A DNA stretch of 55,179 nt from Reinekea marinisedimentorum (GCF_004341165.1 NZ_SLZR01000021.1:1-55179); one strand, 5' to 3'. Counted from the first letter of the stretch, positions 20,003-28,667 are shown. Numbers and translations: made by a program. Notes: a model not told the origin generated them from the sequence alone.

Positions 20003-20740
20003 TTGCATTCCTTGATGTTGGGCTTCCCAGATAGCGAGGGGAGGCTTAATCTAGCTTTACCCCACGCGAAAGTAGCAACATTAACAGGGTTACAAAGTAA
20101 AGCTGTTTAGTGGTTCACACATCTGGAGATAGCCTACTCAACTAAGAGCCAACCCGCAATTGGTCCCGTTCCTCATACTCTTGAATAGCTGAGCCGAAAC
20201 CCCTATGCCAGTCACGTCAGCGTCTTCGCCGATGGCTGTTAAACACCGGTTTTCATTATTTCCTGATCTATATTTCTATTTTTTTAAAGTGCTGTTCCTA
20301 AGTCGTAACGACGGTCTGAAATTTTCAGAATGACTTTTCTGGAAGCTTTTAATGTTTTTTAGGTTAAGAGTTAAATGCGCAGGTCAGTTCCGATTTATTA
20401 TGGCTACTGACTCTAAAATATTCAGTGTGCTCGTTAAATATAGTGATTGAGTTAATAAATATATTTTTACTGTTAGGTGATTATCTCTCTTTAGTATCTT
20501 GTAAAAATATTTTTCAAAAAAAATAAATAACTGAATTATTTTATGAGAATTGCTGCTCAAATTAGTATTAAAAGTAGCATGGAGAGTGTGACATCTCTCG
20601 TGTTTTAAAGTAATCACACTGTCTTAGGAAATTAGAACGGCCTATGGTTCTCCGCATAATAATAAATGTTATCAATATTTATTTTTTAAAAATTATTGAT
20701 ACGAAACTAACTATTATTTTTTATTCTTAAGGAGAATTAG
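20003..20740. other. Long intergenic region with an A/T-rich half
   Basis: No gene is supported. From about 20265 to 20735 the DNA is much richer in A/T than the surroundings and ends with AAGGAG before the GTG of the GH5 gene, so it probably holds that gene's promoter and leader. A 77-codon minus-strand frame at 20384-20617 has no recognisable product. Confidence 0.5.
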
Positions 20741-22573
20741 GTGAATAATTCACTATTCAATTTAACAGCAAGCTCATTACTGCTTGTGTTTTTAGCGGGT
20801 TGTTCCGTGGAGTCTGATGTAGTTGATGATATTTTATCTGATACAGAGGATACGTCTGAGCAGACGACCGATGATACAACGACCGATGATTCAACTGATG
20901 ACTCTGAAGATTCAACCGATGACTCTGATGATTCAACTGATGACTCTGATGATTCAACTGACGACTCTGATGATTCAACTGATGACTCTGATGATTCAAC
21001 TGACGACTCTGATGATTCAACTGACGACTCTGATGATTCAACCGATGACTCTGACGATTCAACCGATGACTCTGACGATTCAACCGACGACTCTGACGAT
21101 TCAACCGATGACACGGCTTCCTCTGTCACGGGTATTTACCGTATTGACGAAAACGGCTATATCACTGAGAACGGCTCCCCCTTTGAACCTAACTGTGTAA
21201 GCTGGTTTGGTCTGGAAGGCCAGCATGAACCTAGCGATGCTGAATACAATGCCGGTGGCGCACCAATGGAGCTTTATGTAGGAAACATGTGGTGGGTCCA
21301 GGACGGCAGTGAATGGCCAGCCAACGGTACTGGTCGTACTATTGAACAGACTATCGAAGAAGCGATGGCTGAAGGTGTCAATCTGATTCGTCTGCCGATT
21401 GCACCGCAAACATTGGATGCTACCGACCCTCAAGGTGTTGGTTCTATTGGTGAGTATGCATTCAGTACTGTTTCAAGTGATTACTCATCAGACTACAGCG
21501 CTGATGAAGTTGTACTGAAAAACCACCCAGATGTAGTGCAGGAAAACTCTCGTCAGGCACTGGAAGATTTCATTACTACAGCAGATGCTTATGGCCTGAA
21601 AGTTATCATCGATATCCACTCATGCTCGAACTACATTGGCTGGCGCGCTGGTGACCTGGAAGCAACACCTCCATATGTAGATGCTGATCGTGTTGACTAC
21701 GATTACACCCGTGAAGACTATGCCTGTGGTGTAGATGCTGGTGATGGTGTAACCGTACACGAGTATAACGAAGAGTTGTGGCTGGAAACATTGGCTGAAG
21801 TTGCTGGCCTGTCTGAAGAGTTAGGCGTAGACAACATCTTGGGTGTTGATATCTTCAACGAACCTTGGAACTACACTTGGTCTGAATGGAAAGATCTGGC
21901 AGAGAAAGCTTACGATACTATCAGTGCTGTAAACGACGATATGCTGATTATTGTTGAAGGTGTTGGTTCTGCACTGAAAGATGACACAGCTGTTGAACAT
22001 GGTGATGAAAGCTCAGCGCCAAACTGGGGTGAAAACCTGTATGGCTTCGCAAGCGATCCATTGGATATTCCACAAGATCGTTTGATTCTGTCTCCACATA
22101 CTTACGGTCCTTCTGTGTTTGTGAAAAATATATTCCTTGAACAGACTGAAGCATGTGAAGGTCTTGAAGGTGATGACGCAGGTGAAGCCGGTTGTGATAT
22201 CGTGATTGATTCTGAAGCCTTGGAAGCCGCTTGGGAAGAACACTTCGGCTACCTGCGTGATGAAGGTTATGCGGTACTGGTTGGTGAATTCGGCGGAATG
22301 ATTGATTGGCCAGCAGGTGCTGATGATTACTATCAAGATCTGTGGGATCACCTGAGTGACGATAATGTTGACGAGCAATGGCAGAATGCCTTGGTTGACT
22401 ACATGGTTGATCAGGATATTGAAGGTTGTTACTGGTCTCTGAATCCAGAATCAGCAGATACTGGCGGTTTATATAATCATGCTTGGGAAGCTGACACCAA
22501 CGAAGGTGGTTGGGGAACCTGGGAAGACTTCAACGATACTAAATTAGACATTGTGAAAAAGCTTTGGAACTAA
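20741..22573 (+). CDS. Glycoside hydrolase family 5 lipoprotein with repetitive acidic linker
   Basis: This 610-residue lipoprotein, probably an endo-beta-glucanase or related glycanase, starts with GTG after AAGGAG and has a lipobox LVFLAGC. Residues about 25-124 form an acidic linker dominated by a seven-residue repeat STDDSDD. The GH5 barrel follows: GVNLIRLPIAP, IIDIHS, the acid/base Glu374 in DIFNEPWN, HTYGPSVF, and the nucleophile Glu516 in LVGEFGG. Further features are WSLNPESADTGGLY and several Cys that may form disulfides (ACEGL, GCDI, DYACG, HSC). No separate carbohydrate-binding module is seen. The exact GH5 subfamily and substrate cannot be assigned by eye. An intrinsic terminator follows. 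Confidence 0.92.
   Translation: MNNSLFNLTASSLLLVFLAGCSVESDVVDDILSDTEDTSEQTTDDTTTDDSTDDSEDSTDDSDDSTDDSDDSTDDSDDSTDDSDDSTDDSDDSTDDSDDSTDDSDDSTDDSDDSTDDSDDSTDDTASSVTGIYRIDENGYITENGSPFEPNCVSWFGLEGQHEPSDAEYNAGGAPMELYVGNMWWVQDGSEWPANGTGRTIEQTIEEAMAEGVNLIRLPIAPQTLDATDPQGVGSIGEYAFSTVSSDYSSDYSADEVVLKNHPDVVQENSRQALEDFITTADAYGLKVIIDIHSCSNYIGWRAGDLEATPPYVDADRVDYDYTREDYACGVDAGDGVTVHEYNEELWLETLAEVAGLSEELGVDNILGVDIFNEPWNYTWSEWKDLAEKAYDTISAVNDDMLIIVEGVGSALKDDTAVEHGDESSAPNWGENLYGFASDPLDIPQDRLILSPHTYGPSVFVKNIFLEQTEACEGLEGDDAGEAGCDIVIDSEALEAAWEEHFGYLRDEGYAVLVGEFGGMIDWPAGADDYYQDLWDHLSDDNVDEQWQNALVDYMVDQDIEGCYWSLNPESADTGGLYNHAWEADTNEGGWGTWEDFNDTKLDIVKKLWN
20888..21112 (+). repeat. 21-nt tandem repeat inside the GH5 linker
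   Basis: Eleven in-register starts of GATTCAA occur every 21 nt, giving ten full units plus a partial. Each encodes (D)STDDSD. Copies differ only at third codon positions (ACT/ACC, GAT/GAC), and neighbouring units share variants, as expected from recent unit duplication. Length changes by multiples of 21 nt would preserve the frame. Confidence 0.95.
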
Positions 22574-22650
22574 GCTAAGAATTTAACGATAGTGTTCAAT
22601 TTAAAAGGGGTATAGGTATATAAGTACTACTGCCCCGCAGTTTAACTTAC

Positions 22651-22683
22651 AAGGCGATCCACATTAGAGATTCGCCTTTTTTG
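22651..22683 (+). terminator. Intrinsic terminator of the GH5 gene
   Basis: AAGGCGA at 22651-22657 pairs with TCGCCTT (22672-22678), followed by six Ts. It lies 78 bp after the GH5 stop. Confidence 0.8.
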
Positions 22684-22793
22684 TTAGACTTCCCAATACC
22701 ATTAACGGCCAATGGGTTCATTGCTCGCTTTTAGTCTCATACTTCGTTATTAGGTTGGTCTTCGGGCCCACTAGCCTGAGCATTTCAGGGGGT

Positions 22794-23081
22794 TGTCGGG
22801 CTAAAGCCCGACAGATGTGCTTTTGTAGGTTGGCCTTTAGGCCAACACCGGTTGCCGCTGGGTTTGTGGTTGGCATGTCGGGCTGAAGCCCGACCTACAG
22901 AAGCGATGTTTTTGTAGGTTGGCCTTTAGGCCAACACCGGTTGCCGTTGGGTTTGTGGTTGGCATGTCGGGCTGAAGCCCGACCTACAGGAGCGATGTTT
23001 TTTGTAGGTTGGCCTTTAGGCCAACACCGCTTGCCGCTGGGTTTGTGATTGGCTTGTCGGGCTGAAGCCCGACCTACAGGG
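22794..23081. repeat. Tandem array of REP-type palindromes
   Basis: Three units of about 90 bp start at 22824, 22913 and 23003. Each has GTAG plus the hairpin GTTGGCCTTTAGGCCAAC, a 30-bp spacer, and the inverse-orientation hairpin GTCGGGCTGAAGCCCGAC followed by CTAC. A lone half precedes the array at 22794-22812. GTAG-type tetranucleotides next to palindromes in head-to-head pairs are typical of REP/BIME elements mobilised by RAYT transposases. The array sits between the convergent GH5 and RraA-like genes. Confidence 0.9.
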
Positions 23082-23098
23082 GCTGAATTGCCGGTGAA

Positions 23099-23578
23099 CT
23101 AAACGATTTTTGCTGGCGTCACAATTACGCCATCGGTATCGGCATACAGGTACTGGCCTTGTTTAAATTCCACACCACCGAATGAGAGATCATTACCGCG
23201 TTCACAACTGGTAACCGGTATCGATTTACGCGGGCAGGTGCCAATGGCATACAGTGCCACGGGAATGTCTTTAATCTGGAAGGTATCGCGAATATAGCCG
23301 TTGACGATTATGCCGGCGTAGTTGTTCTGGTGGGCGAATTTCATCAGGTTTTCTCCGACGACAGCGAAGTATTCGCGGCTCACATCCACCACCACCACCT
23401 TACCGGTGCCGTCTTCATCGCGCAGCAGCGAGATCAGCCCTGCATTGTTCTTATCCAGCTTAATGGTAACGATTTCGCCTTCGCATTTTTCGGCGCCGCC
23501 GTAGTTGTGGTAGCCCGCTTCCAGTACGTGGGTGATTTCGCTGTGTTCGTCACAAATATCGGCGGTAAAGAATGTCAT
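23099..23578 (-). CDS. RraA-family protein (aldolase/RNase E regulator fold)
   Basis: This 159-residue protein has the RraA signatures TADICDEHS at the start, GTGKVVVVDVSREYFAVVGENL and AGIIVNGYIRDT, with the Arg-Asp pair that is catalytic in 4-hydroxy-4-methyl-2-oxoglutarate aldolases. E. coli RraA instead inhibits RNase E; the family contains both activities and sequence alone does not separate them. The start at 23578 follows AGGAAG; nine more codons upstream are unlikely. It is divergent from the glutamate mutase operon, 152 bp away. If functionally linked, an aldolase acting on a branched C5/C6 keto acid would fit better than RNA decay, but this is only a contextual guess. Confidence 0.85.
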   Translation of the reverse strand: MTFFTADICDEHSEITHVLEAGYHNYGGAEKCEGEIVTIKLDKNNAGLISLLRDEDGTGKVVVVDVSREYFAVVGENLMKFAHQNNYAGIIVNGYIRDTFQIKDIPVALYAIGTCPRKSIPVTSCERGNDLSFGGVEFKQGQYLYADTDGVIVTPAKIV

Positions 23579-23730
23579 GGTTGCTTCCTGTGTTGATGGG
23601 TTCAATTGGGGTTAATCGTGCGGCCAATAGCAGACTGTATGCCGCCATCAGCAATGCCGCACAGCCTTGATTGTTGGTAATATTAACGCACATAACCACA
23701 TCTACATACAGGCATAGGGTAGTGAAGCCA

Positions 23731-24144
23731 ATGAAGGTAGTCACCGGCGTTGTGGGTAACGACATTCACGTTGTCGCCAACCGCTTAATAGATTTGTCGT
23801 TACGGGCGCGAGGCTTTGATGTCTTTAACCTGGGCGTAAACACGTATTTGGAAGAGTTCTTTGATGCAGCCGTTGAAACGGGGGCTGATGTAATTCTTAT
23901 CTCCTCGCTTAATGGTGAGGCAGAAGGCTGGGGCCGCGAGGTTCGGGCCATTAAATCGCGCTATAAAACACTGGACGACATCATCATGATGATTGGCGGC
24001 AACCTGGTGGTGGGCAGCGGTAATGCTGAAGATATTGAGCCGCGCTACAAGAACTATGGTTTCGATATCGTCTGTCATCAGATCGACCTGAACACCGGCC
24101 TGGATATGCTGGAAGAATTCATTAAAGAGAGAAATAACCCATGA
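23731..24144 (+). CDS. glmS: Glutamate mutase (methylaspartate mutase) cobalamin-binding S subunit
   Basis: This 137-residue subunit carries adenosylcobalamin for the rearrangement of L-glutamate to (2S,3S)-3-methylaspartate. The B12-binding loop is NDIHVVANRL with His13 as the cobalt ligand; the family's DxHxxG motif has Ala16 in place of Gly. LISSLNGE and MMIGGNLVVGSGN are the usual following loops that contact the corrinoid tail. The start at 23731 gives the standard N-terminus; the open frame reaches back to 23671. Not to be confused with glucosamine-6-phosphate synthase, which shares the name GlmS. It is the first gene of a four-gene, overlapping operon. Confidence 0.93.
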   Translation: MKVVTGVVGNDIHVVANRLIDLSLRARGFDVFNLGVNTYLEEFFDAAVETGADVILISSLNGEAEGWGREVRAIKSRYKTLDDIIMMIGGNLVVGSGNAEDIEPRYKNYGFDIVCHQIDLNTGLDMLEEFIKERNNP

Positions 24145-25511
24145 GCCTGTTACAGGAAGAACGAGAAATCATCCTCAGTAACGAGTTTGTCGAATCCTTC
24201 GATTTCGCTGAGGTGACAGAATTCGTTAAGAACGCCAGTAAAGACCTGTTTATTTCTCACCATTTCAAGAATAAGCCCAAGGGTAAAATGCTGGTGCAGC
24301 CGCGTGGTGGATTCCCGACCTATAAGAAACAGTTTGAACTGAGCGAATTCTTCGTGAAGTCGAATGTGGATGTACTGCCACTGACCATCGATTCCAACAC
24401 CCGCCTCAACGACTACGCCACAGCGCAAAAGATGCTGCGCCTGAGTGAAGAAAACGATGTCGATATGCTTAACGGCTACCCGCTGATTAACCACGGCTAC
24501 CGCACCACGCGCAAAATGTTCACACACTTTAATAAGCCGGTGAGCCTGCGCCACGGTACGCCGGATGCGCGCCTTTTGATCGAAACCGCCATTGCCTCGG
24601 GCATTTTTGAGATTGAAGGCGGGCCTATTACCTACCTGTTGCCCTATTCCAAAAACTTCCCGCTCGATAAAGCCTTTTTGTACTGGAAGTATGTAGAGCG
24701 TGTGTGCGCCAACTACTCTGGCCTGAACGAGCCCATTAACCGCGAATCGTTCGGCCCGCTCACGGCGACGCTGGTACCGCCAGCCATTACTATTGTGGTT
24801 CAACTGCTGGAAATGCTGCTGTCGCTGGAAGAGGGCGTGAAGTCGTTCTCGGTATCGTTCGCGCAGCAGGGTTCCATGATGCAGGATGCCGTCACCAGTG
24901 AAGTTCTGATGAAGATGGCCCGGCACTATGCGGAAGAAATCGACTGTGGCGATGCCGCCATTAACCTGGTTTACCACCAGTGGATGGGCGCCTTCCCAAC
25001 CAATAAAGACTACGCCGAGCAGCTGATTAACATGTCTACGGTGATCGCCAAGCTGGTGGGTGCCGATAAGATCATCACCAAAACCCGTGAAGAAGCTGCG
25101 GGCATCCCAACCAAGGAAGCCAACGCCAAAACCGTGGCCAACACTCAGTACACTCTGGGCATTTTGAATGGACTGCCGAAGATTGTGGACGCCGAAGAAG
25201 AAGAGATTCTGACTCTGGAAGTTCAGGCCATTATGGAAGCGGTATTCAACGACCCGGCCGATACCCTGTGGCGTAAGGTGTTCAACTGCATTAAGAACGG
25301 CATTATCGATGTGCCATTCTCGCCGCACATCATCAACCACAACAACATGATCACCATTCGCGATGCGCAGAAGAACATCCGTATCATCGATCGTGGCAAT
25401 GTGCCCATTCCCGACCGTTGTTTTAAATACGAGCGCGCACAGTGCGATTTAACCAAAGATACCACCAGTATCGTTAATGACATCGTTCACGATATAGGAA
25501 TTATGCAATGA
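24141..25511 (+). CDS. glmE: Glutamate mutase (methylaspartate mutase) catalytic E subunit
   Basis: This 456-residue TIM-barrel subunit binds glutamate and positions the coenzyme. Compared with the clostridial enzyme as I recall it, the substrate 'arginine claw' is complete: Arg55 (VQPRGG), Arg88 (SNTRLN) and Arg137 (LRHGTPDAR). Glu159 (EIEGGP), Tyr165 and Tyr169 (ITYLLPYSKN), and the KTREEAAGIPTKEAN segment are also kept. Glutamate is therefore the likely substrate. The start overlaps the glmS stop as ATGA and the stop overlaps glmL likewise. No methylaspartate ammonia-lyase gene, the usual partner in glutamate fermentation or the methylaspartate cycle, is in the window. Confidence 0.95.
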   Translation: MSLLQEEREIILSNEFVESFDFAEVTEFVKNASKDLFISHHFKNKPKGKMLVQPRGGFPTYKKQFELSEFFVKSNVDVLPLTIDSNTRLNDYATAQKMLRLSEENDVDMLNGYPLINHGYRTTRKMFTHFNKPVSLRHGTPDARLLIETAIASGIFEIEGGPITYLLPYSKNFPLDKAFLYWKYVERVCANYSGLNEPINRESFGPLTATLVPPAITIVVQLLEMLLSLEEGVKSFSVSFAQQGSMMQDAVTSEVLMKMARHYAEEIDCGDAAINLVYHQWMGAFPTNKDYAEQLINMSTVIAKLVGADKIITKTREEAAGIPTKEANAKTVANTQYTLGILNGLPKIVDAEEEEILTLEVQAIMEAVFNDPADTLWRKVFNCIKNGIIDVPFSPHIINHNNMITIRDAQKNIRIIDRGNVPIPDRCFKYERAQCDLTKDTTSIVNDIVHDIGIMQ

Positions 25512-26734
25512 GCCAGAACGTTGACAAGCAGCCCGAGCAGGCTGGCAACAAGCTGTTTATCGATGTCGGCAGTACCTACTTTAAGGTCAGCACGCCGACC
25601 AGTATTGAGCAGCACTTTCGCGATTTTAATAAGACCATTCTCGATGACCTGATGCATAAGTGCGGCAGCACGGTCGATCAGTTTGCGAAAGAAGATATCT
25701 ACATCTGTTCCTCGGCGAACGGTGGTTTAAGCACGCTGTTGATCGGCATTACCAACTCGTTTTCGATCAAGTACGCCACCAACATTGCGTTTAACTCCGG
25801 CATTAACATTATCGATACCGTGCTGCTGCAGAACATTGAAGAGTACTCTATCCCCAGCGATTTGATCGATGTGGTGATCATTGTGGGTGGTACCGATTCG
25901 CACGGCAATATCTTTAACGACAGCCTGTACAACTATGTGCAGCAGCTGAATTACTCCAACATTGTCTATGTGGGTACCCAGCAGGATGCCGCCCGCGTGC
26001 AGGAGAATATTCCCGGCCTGGTGGTGCTGCCGAACATCATTGACGACCGCCTGCACATTGTGGAAGAGCACCTGAAAGAGTACCTGACCAACCTGTACCA
26101 GCAGGATATTGAAGGCAAGGAAGATATTAAGCACCTGTACGAGAAAACGGCGAATCAGATCTTCTCTACGCCTTACATCGTCAACAAGGCGCTGCCGCTG
26201 ATCGATGCCTCCTTCACGGTGGCGAACCCCTTTATTCTGCTGGATATCGGCGGTGCCACCACCGACGTGCACTATTCCAAAGACCTGGTCGATGAAAACA
26301 TCGTGACCGAAAACGAATACGACCGCTTAGTCTTTAAAAAGCTCGGGGTTTACAAATCGCGCCAGTCGCTGATTTTTGCCGCCAAGAATAACGAATTCGT
26401 TTACGAGCTGCTGATGCACCTGAAGGTGACGGAAAACATCTTCAACGAGCACGATGAAAAAGCGACTAAAATTTTAATGCAGCTGGCGATTTTCCTGGTG
26501 CTTTGCAAAATGTCGCATTACCGCAAGGCCTACATTACTCTGAAGTTGCTTTCGATTAACTCGATTGTGTTCACCGGTGGTATAACCAAGGTATTGTCGG
26601 TCGCCGAGGTGGAAGACATCATCGCTTTCTTCTATAAAAAGATATTGACGTCCGATCACAAGCCAACGGCCATCCTTGATACGAATTACGACATTTGGAC
26701 TCTGGGTGCGAAGGAGAAAAATCTATGTCGATAA
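25508..26734 (+). CDS. glmL: Glutamate mutase reactivase/activator MutL-like protein
   Basis: This 408-residue protein has the actin-like ATPase (ASKHA) fold of MutL/GlmL proteins, which restore mutase activity by exchanging damaged cobalamin. The phosphate-binding loops are LFIDVGSTYFKVS near residue 16 and FILLDIGGATTDVHYS in the second half, with SIVFTGGITKVLS near the C-terminus. It starts inside the glmE stop (ATGA). Its retention right after the two mutase genes indicates a B12 enzyme that works under conditions, probably aerobic, where inactivation is frequent. Confidence 0.9.
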   Translation: MSQNVDKQPEQAGNKLFIDVGSTYFKVSTPTSIEQHFRDFNKTILDDLMHKCGSTVDQFAKEDIYICSSANGGLSTLLIGITNSFSIKYATNIAFNSGINIIDTVLLQNIEEYSIPSDLIDVVIIVGGTDSHGNIFNDSLYNYVQQLNYSNIVYVGTQQDAARVQENIPGLVVLPNIIDDRLHIVEEHLKEYLTNLYQQDIEGKEDIKHLYEKTANQIFSTPYIVNKALPLIDASFTVANPFILLDIGGATTDVHYSKDLVDENIVTENEYDRLVFKKLGVYKSRQSLIFAAKNNEFVYELLMHLKVTENIFNEHDEKATKILMQLAIFLVLCKMSHYRKAYITLKLLSINSIVFTGGITKVLSVAEVEDIIAFFYKKILTSDHKPTAILDTNYDIWTLGAKEKNLCR

Positions 26735-28296
26735 ACACGGTAAGAGCTTTATTGGAAGACGCCGCGGCAACACATGGCGATAAAGTTGCGGTGAAACTGA
26801 ACGAAAAGAGCATCAGCTACAGCGAGCTGCTCACCCGGGTCAATCAGGTGGCGTTCTACTTAACCGAGCTGAACCTGCCCAGCGGTGCCCGCGTGGGTAT
26901 CTATTCCGATAAATGCATCGAGCAGGTGGTGGCCATTCTGGCGGTGCTTTCGACCGATACCATCTTAGTACCGCTCACCAAAATGCTGGTGGCCGAGCAG
27001 GTGGAGTACATCATCAACGATTGCGATATTCAGTGCGTGATCACCGATAAGCTGAAGCTGGAGAACATCGAAGATGTAAATTTCAAAGGCCATGTCATCA
27101 GCTATGAAAAAACCGAGCAGAACATCCCGTGCTTTGAAGAGATTTATAAGTACTACAACAAGCCGTTCCAGTGCGAAGTGAACAGCCACGATAACGCGGT
27201 GATCACCTATTCGTTTGGCTTAACCGGCACGCCCAAGGGCATTGTGATTTCGCACCGCAATCTCACTGATTCCGCCGCGGTCGTCTGCCGTTACTTAGGG
27301 TTACAGGAAGATGACGTTATTTCCGGCCTGCTGATTTTTAACCTCGATTACGGCCTGAACCAGATTTTCTGCTCGCTGTTTAAAAAGGCGACACTGGCAC
27401 TGCACCGCTTTATTTTGCCGACCGATTTCTTCAATCATTTAATCGACGATAACGTCACGGTACTGGCACTGATGCCGGTGCACATTTCGCAGATATTCGA
27501 TGAAGACTTAAGCCCAATTCCTAACGCCGAGCTGTTTGATAAACTGCGCATCATTACCTCATCGGGCGGTAACCTTTCGGCCAAGATGATCAAGTACAGC
27601 AAGCGCACCTTCCCCCAAGCCAACTTCTACTCGATGCATGGTTTAACTGAAGCGTTCCGCTCTACCTACCTCGACCCGGCGCAAATTCAGATTCGCCCGG
27701 ATTCGATCGGTAAAGCCATTCCGGATGTTGAGCTGTATGTGGTCAATGAGCAGGGCAAAGAGTGCGCGCCGCGTGAAGTGGGCGAACTGATCCACCGCGG
27801 CGGTTACATCTATCGCGGTTACTGGAACGCGCCGGAAGAAAGCAAAGAGCGCTTTAAGTCGGTTCAAATTCTGAAAGACGTGATCAATCTGGAAGGCCAG
27901 CTGAACGATGAAATCGTGGTGGCTACCGGTGATTATGTTTATAAAGACGAGGAAGGCTACCTGTACTTTGTTTCCCGTCACGATGACATGATCAAGACCC
28001 GTGGCTTCCGTGTTTCGCCGTTCGAGATTGAATCCGTTGTTGAAAAGAACTTGCCGCAGATTAGCCAGTGCGCGGTGTTTGGTATCGATAACGAGCAGAT
28101 TGAAGAAGAGATTGTGCTGGTTTATTCGGCACCGGGTGAACTCAGTGAAAAAGAAATTGAGTTTGAACTGAAGAAGCACCTGGCTTCTTACATGATTCCT
28201 TCACGCATTGTTTATAAGCGTTCTTTGCCGCTGATGCAGAGCGATAAGCACAGTGTTAATAAAGAAGCGCTGAAGCGGGAGCTGACGGCGGATTAA
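26725..28296 (+). CDS. Adenylate-forming ligase (ANL superfamily) of the glutamate mutase operon
   Basis: This 523-residue enzyme would activate a carboxylate as an acyl-adenylate and pass it to CoA, a carrier protein or an amine. ANL core motifs are present but partly unusual: A3 is YSFGLTGTPKG instead of YTSGSTGxPKG; A5 is SMHGLTEAFR; A7/A8 are TGDYVYKDEEGYLYFVSRHDDMIKTRGFRVSPFEIE; the A10 lysine lies in SDKHSVNKEALK. The start at 26725 has AAGGAG upstream and overlaps glmL by 10 bp, so it is coupled to the mutase. The operon logic suggests 3-methylaspartate or glutamate as substrate, which is an inference. No carrier domain, condensation domain or stand-alone PCP is in the window. An intrinsic terminator follows. 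Confidence 0.88.
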   Translation: MSINTVRALLEDAAATHGDKVAVKLNEKSISYSELLTRVNQVAFYLTELNLPSGARVGIYSDKCIEQVVAILAVLSTDTILVPLTKMLVAEQVEYIINDCDIQCVITDKLKLENIEDVNFKGHVISYEKTEQNIPCFEEIYKYYNKPFQCEVNSHDNAVITYSFGLTGTPKGIVISHRNLTDSAAVVCRYLGLQEDDVISGLLIFNLDYGLNQIFCSLFKKATLALHRFILPTDFFNHLIDDNVTVLALMPVHISQIFDEDLSPIPNAELFDKLRIITSSGGNLSAKMIKYSKRTFPQANFYSMHGLTEAFRSTYLDPAQIQIRPDSIGKAIPDVELYVVNEQGKECAPREVGELIHRGGYIYRGYWNAPEESKERFKSVQILKDVINLEGQLNDEIVVATGDYVYKDEEGYLYFVSRHDDMIKTRGFRVSPFEIESVVEKNLPQISQCAVFGIDNEQIEEEIVLVYSAPGELSEKEIEFELKKHLASYMIPSRIVYKRSLPLMQSDKHSVNKEALKRELTAD

Positions 28297-28325
28297 CGAC
28301 TGTTTAGTTAAACTGCTAGTGAAAG

Positions 28326-28354
28326 GGCTGCGCTGAAAGGTGCAGCCTTTTTTT
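28326..28354 (+). terminator. Intrinsic terminator of the glutamate mutase operon
   Basis: GGCTGC (28326-28331) pairs with GCAGCC (28342-28347), followed by seven Ts. It lies 30 bp after the ligase stop. Confidence 0.9.
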
Positions 28355-28388
28355 ATGCCGCAAAAACAATGTAAACCACAGGTTTCAA

Positions 28389-28498
28389 GCGATTGTTCAG
28401 ACACCCTTTTTTGAGGCGTCGAAAAGCATGGATGCTTTTCGCCGAGCGATACATGGATGTACTCGAGCGATCTCAAAAAAGGGTGTCTGGATAATCGC
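28389..28498. repeat. Folded inverted-repeat element 2
   Basis: The 27-nt arms (28389-28415 and 28472-28498) are reverse complements with three mismatches. The core has two hairpins with CATGGATG tips: CGAAAAGCAT/ATGCTTTTCG around GG (28420-28441) and TACAT/ATGTA around GG (about 28450-28461). The reverse complement of this core aligns with the core of element 1. Confidence 0.8.
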
Positions 28499-28561
28499 GG
28501 GATTGACCACAGAATGTTCGGCAACCTAGAAATTTATTATCCAGAGTTCGTGGTTATGCCC

Positions 28562-28667
28562 GCGACTTTCCGGTCGCTTATTTTTAGGTCGCTGCAAGTA
28601 TGTCCATATAAGCTCGGCGGGCGGGTCCATCCGCCCGACGCCTAAAAATAAGCGACCGGAAAGTCGC
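28562..28667. repeat. Folded inverted-repeat element 3
   Basis: Perfect 27-bp arms occur at 28562-28588 and 28641-28667. The core begins CGCTGCAAGTATGTCC, nearly identical to element 1, and contains the hairpin CGGGCGG/CCGCCCG (28618-28637) with TCCAT in the loop and a weaker TATG/CATA hairpin. The arms share no sequence with the other elements. Confidence 0.8.

Noticed and set aside
20737-21129. Long minus-strand open frames (poly Ser/Val/Glu) opposite the GH5 linker
   Set aside because: They are shadows produced by the 21-nt repeat on the other strand and have no start context or homology.
22794-23081. 90-bp repeats as a CRISPR array
   Set aside because: Unit length, internal palindromes in both orientations and near-identical spacers fit REP elements; there are no unique spacers and no cas genes.
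24150-25340. Long minus-strand frame opposite glmE
   Set aside because: It overlaps a well-supported gene completely and its His/Gln/Val-rich translation looks like a shadow.
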